In this document: piece after piece, positions 5,439 through 6,676 of the stretch
How positions within the stretch are numbered: the first letter of the stretch is position 1
How the letters are laid out: each line of letters opens with the position of its first letter
Assembly: GCA_023230425.1 (NCBI GenBank)
Contig: JALNXI010000107.1
Location: 1-6,676 of the forward strand
From: Methanoculleus sp.
Lineage (GTDB): Archaea > Halobacteriota > Methanomicrobia > Methanomicrobiales > Methanoculleaceae
Direction: 5' to 3'
Length of the DNA stretch: 6,676 nucleotides
Notes under the pieces: generated by a model
The model's input: the letters and a program-made list of their open reading frames with translations, nothing else
Database searches by the model: none
Told to the model about the DNA's origin: nothing
Program-made: the position numbers and the translations under genes

Positions 5439-5460
5439 TTCGTATTAGTTGGGGCATGAT
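5430..5460 (-). promoter_or_regulatory. Inverted repeat spanning the pth2 start codon
   Basis: ATCATGC (5430-5436) and GCATGAT (5454-5460) are perfect 7-bp inverted arms separated by 17 nt. The pth2 ATG (5438-5436) lies at the inner edge of one arm. On the minus strand the other arm holds an ATG (5457-5455) that opens an 8-codon frame (MPQLIRNA) ending at 5431, out of frame with and overlapping the pth2 start. It could be an operator or an RNA hairpin hiding the start codon; neither is shown. Confidence 0.3.
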
Positions 5461-5462
5461 CC

Positions 5463-5470
5463 GTCAAATA
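5463..5470 (-). promoter_or_regulatory. Weak candidate pth2-truD promoter
   Basis: On the minus strand GTATTTGA (centre near 5466) lies about 27 nt upstream of the pth2 ATG, the same spacing as the other putative leaderless promoters here. The match to a TATA box is poor. The AT-rich palindrome ATTTAAAT (5727-5734) is an alternative that would give a leader of about 265 nt. Confidence 0.25.
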
Positions 5471-5482
5471 CGCATCTATGGG

Positions 5483-5693
5483 GGCGGCGATCGAAGTGTG
5501 TGCCGTGCCGCCTCTCCTCATCTCGTGCCTCCCCGCAGCAGAGGGGTTACGTGAAGACCGGAGGGTTTCCACGTGCTCCGGATCCTCTATCTTTGCGGGG
5601 TAGAAGGGGCAGAGCGGGAAGACTCCCTCCGGTAAGTGCGAGAGAACAGGCCCCCTAAAGGCAATATCCGGTGGAAAACCGCGCCCTGAGGGC
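5483..5693. ncRNA. Candidate structured RNA or leader, strand uncertain
   Basis: A chain of stems can be drawn by eye. GGCGGC (5483-5488) pairs with GCCGCC (5507-5512). A 70-nt nested element at 5531-5600 is closed by CCCCGCA/TGCGGGG, continues with AGAGG (5540-5544)/CCTCT (5584-5588), then ACGTG (5549-5553)/CACGT (5570-5574), then AGACC/GGTTT with one G-U pair, and ends in a GGAG loop. That loop could pair with CTCC at 5576-5579. Small hairpins follow: GGGA-AGAC-TCCC (5616-5627), CGGT-GGAAA-ACCG (5669-5681) and GCCC-TGA-GGGC (5683-5693). It matches no RNA family I know. Wobble pairs do not decide the strand. If minus, it could be a leader of pth2-truD; if plus, a separate RNA. GC-rich DNA can fold by chance, so this stays a candidate. 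Confidence 0.35.
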
Positions 5694-5787
5694 TAAAATC
5701 CAGACCATATCTCAAGATGTTATGGGATTTAAATGATAAAAAACGGTCCATTTTCCAGTATCGACCCCCACCGACCCCCTCTTTTCG

Positions 5788-5803
5788 GGAAACTTATTTA
5801 TAG
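5788..5803 (+). promoter_or_regulatory. Strong BRE/TATA promoter of the membrane-protein operon
   Basis: GGGAAACTTATTTATA is the best archaeal promoter in the window: an A-rich BRE-like segment followed by TTATTTATA. The TATA centre (about 5799) predicts transcription start near 5825, giving a leader of about 19 nt that carries the Shine-Dalgarno sequence. Just upstream, CGACCCCC occurs twice (5762-5769 and 5772-5779), exactly 10 bp apart. Confidence 0.65.
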
Positions 5804-5830
5804 GCGGCCATCTATAATCTGGCATCAAAC

Positions 5831-5838
5831 GAGGTGAT
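5831..5838 (+). promoter_or_regulatory. Shine-Dalgarno GAGGTGAT deciding the GTG start
   Basis: GAGGTGAT matches the complement of the archaeal 16S 3' end (AUCACCUC) over eight bases and ends 5 nt before the GTG at 5844. This supports GTG as the start codon. It contrasts with the other genes here, most of which lack a clear ribosome binding site. Confidence 0.8.
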
Positions 5839-5843
5839 TATTT

Positions 5844-6437
5844 GTGGTAAACCGTGAACAACTACTTGCCGAATCCCGGCATGAGATCTATGACAGTCTC
5901 CCAAAGATCGCCGTCGGTCTTGCCATTGCATTCCTCATATGGATCTTTGGCGTGCTTATCTTCCTGCCACTCGCAAAGGTGCTCGGGAACCCGTTCCTCT
6001 TTGGCCTGATAGGCCTTGACAGCCTGATCTCAGCGATAATCCTCGTCGCACTCGTGATCGTCGTCTTCGGCATCTTCAGGGAGGTCCTTGATGTCACCGA
6101 TGCGCTTGCGGGGTATGTTACCGGGGCATACTCTCGGGGAGAGACACCTGACGAGCAGGTGGAGCGCTACCGGCTGGCGTTCCGGGGTATTGCGTACGTG
6201 CTCCTTGCCGTCATCGCGTTCCTGTTCTTCCTGCCGTTCATCGCAGGGATCTTCCCGGTTCTCGCGGGCATCATACTGGTCATCCTGGTCCTCTGGGCGA
6301 TCCTCGTCCTCTTCCGGACCGGCAGGCTCTTCTCCGGGGAGATAGAGCGATGGGCCGCGGAGTTTTCCCAAAAGATCGAGTCGCAGCGACAGGATATGGC
6401 CCTGAAGGAACAACAGACTGAAGACCGTAACGAGTAG
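5844..6437 (+). CDS. Unknown four-helix membrane protein
   Basis: A 197-residue protein I do not recognise. About 20 charged N-terminal residues are followed by two hydrophobic segments (about 21-47 and 51-78), a hydrophilic loop (79-112, with RGETPDEQVERYR), two more segments (about 113-136 and 138-158), and a charged C-terminal tail (159-197) rich in Glu, Gln, Arg and Lys that looks helical and perhaps coiled. Four membrane passes would put both ends in the cytoplasm, in line with the basic residues flanking the helices. The symmetric two-plus-two layout could reflect an old duplication, but the halves are not obviously similar. The GTG start is backed by a strong Shine-Dalgarno. It is the first gene of a pair; the next starts 4 nt after its stop. 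Coding bias and context make it a real gene. No catalytic or channel motif is visible, so no function is assigned. Confidence 0.85.
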   Translation: MVNREQLLAESRHEIYDSLPKIAVGLAIAFLIWIFGVLIFLPLAKVLGNPFLFGLIGLDSLISAIILVALVIVVFGIFREVLDVTDALAGYVTGAYSRGETPDEQVERYRLAFRGIAYVLLAVIAFLFFLPFIAGIFPVLAGIILVILVLWAILVLFRTGRLFSGEIERWAAEFSQKIESQRQDMALKEQQTEDRNE

Positions 6438-6441
6438 ACCT

Positions 6442-6663
6442 ATGAGGAAGATATCAGTCTACCTCATTTTTGTCACGGTATGGGTGCTCGCGTCCGTGGC
6501 AGTTGCCGCATGTCCCGCTCTTATGGCCCCGGTCGCCGGGGCGCTCACGCTCACCCTCGATGAAGCGATCGCGCTCTTTCTCTCCGTGATGGTCGTGCTG
6601 ACCATGATCTTTCTCGCCCTCATCGGCCTGGAAGCCGGCAGATTCGTGGCAGAGTATCTTTGA
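6442..6663 (+). CDS. Small unknown two-helix membrane protein
   Basis: A 73-residue protein I do not recognise. It has a short basic start (MRKIS), a hydrophobic segment (about 5-34), a short polar stretch around LTLDEA (37-42), and a second hydrophobic segment (about 43-63), ending EAGRFVAEYL. The first segment may be a transmembrane helix or a signal peptide; VAAC (21-24) fits a lipobox loosely, so a 50-residue lipoprotein with one helix is an alternative. The ATG is 4 nt after the stop of the preceding membrane-protein gene, with no own promoter or clear Shine-Dalgarno, so it is very likely co-transcribed and translated by reinitiation. Small partners of this type often stabilise a larger membrane protein, but that is inference. 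The stop lies 13 bases before the window edge, so further genes of the operon may follow. Confidence 0.75.
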   Translation: MRKISVYLIFVTVWVLASVAVAACPALMAPVAGALTLTLDEAIALFLSVMVVLTMIFLALIGLEAGRFVAEYL

Positions 6664-6676
6664 GTAGCAGACGACC

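Larger units (their letters stand above)
5439..5843. other. 405-bp intergenic region with stem-loops and an AT-rich promoter zone
   Basis: No protein gene is supported: the one plus-strand frame (5449-5658) has no recognisable motif and runs through the inverted repeats. From 5439 to about 5700 the DNA is GC-rich and full of inverted repeats. From about 5704 it turns AT-rich, with ATTTAAAT (5727-5734) and a run of six A, then leads into the direct repeats and promoter of the next gene. The region serves as the divergent control region of pth2-truD and the membrane-protein pair, and is much longer than promoters alone would need. Confidence 0.5.

Noticed and set aside
1..6676. tRNA and rRNA genes, insertion sequences, toxin-antitoxin or defence genes other than the array
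   Set aside because: I looked for T-loop (GGTTCRA) motifs, terminal inverted repeats with transposase frames and small toxin-antitoxin pairs and saw none.

Overview
The window looks like chromosomal DNA from a methanogenic euryarchaeon, most likely of the Methanomicrobiales and probably near Methanoculleus. The grounds are the archaeal information-processing genes (TFS, Pth2, TruD), the archaeal riboflavin/F420 pathway reductase, an archaeosortase A, an archaeal-type lipid synthase, TATA/BRE-like promoters sitting about 27 nt from start codons, and GC-rich coding DNA. The genus is inferred from general resemblance, not from a search.

Layout. Positions 7-401 are the trailer (old) end of a type I-E-like CRISPR array: seven 29-nt repeats and six 32-33-nt spacers, with a one-base deletion in the last repeat. 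The leader and cas genes would lie off the left edge. A 290-bp stretch (402-691) holds no intact gene, but it has an isolated DnaQ-like exonuclease motif and an odd open extension behind tfs. Next come tfs (minus) and artA (plus), diverging from a 126-bp promoter region. artA converges, across a 337-bp GC-rich spacer, on a CDP-alcohol phosphatidyltransferase gene (minus). That gene diverges from arfC (plus), which ends in a clear hairpin plus T7 terminator. arfC converges on a pth2-truD operon (minus, 4-nt ATGA overlap). A 405-bp intergenic region (5439-5843) follows, with several nested inverted repeats that look like structured RNA, and then the best promoter in the window. This promoter drives two membrane-protein genes of unknown function (5844-6437 and 6442-6663).

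How the genes relate. pth2 and truD both act in translation (recycling of peptidyl-tRNA; pseudouridine 13 in tRNA) and are translationally coupled. tfs rescues stalled RNA polymerase. arfC supplies a pyrimidine intermediate for flavin and F420 synthesis. artA processes surface proteins at their C-termini, and the neighbouring CDP-alcohol phosphatidyltransferase makes a polar membrane lipid; a functional link between these two is possible but unproven.

Most of the window is ordinary housekeeping DNA. The items I would look at twice are the nested structure at 5483-5693, the dyad over the tfs promoter, the DnaQ-like fragment beside the CRISPR trailer, and the unknown membrane pair.
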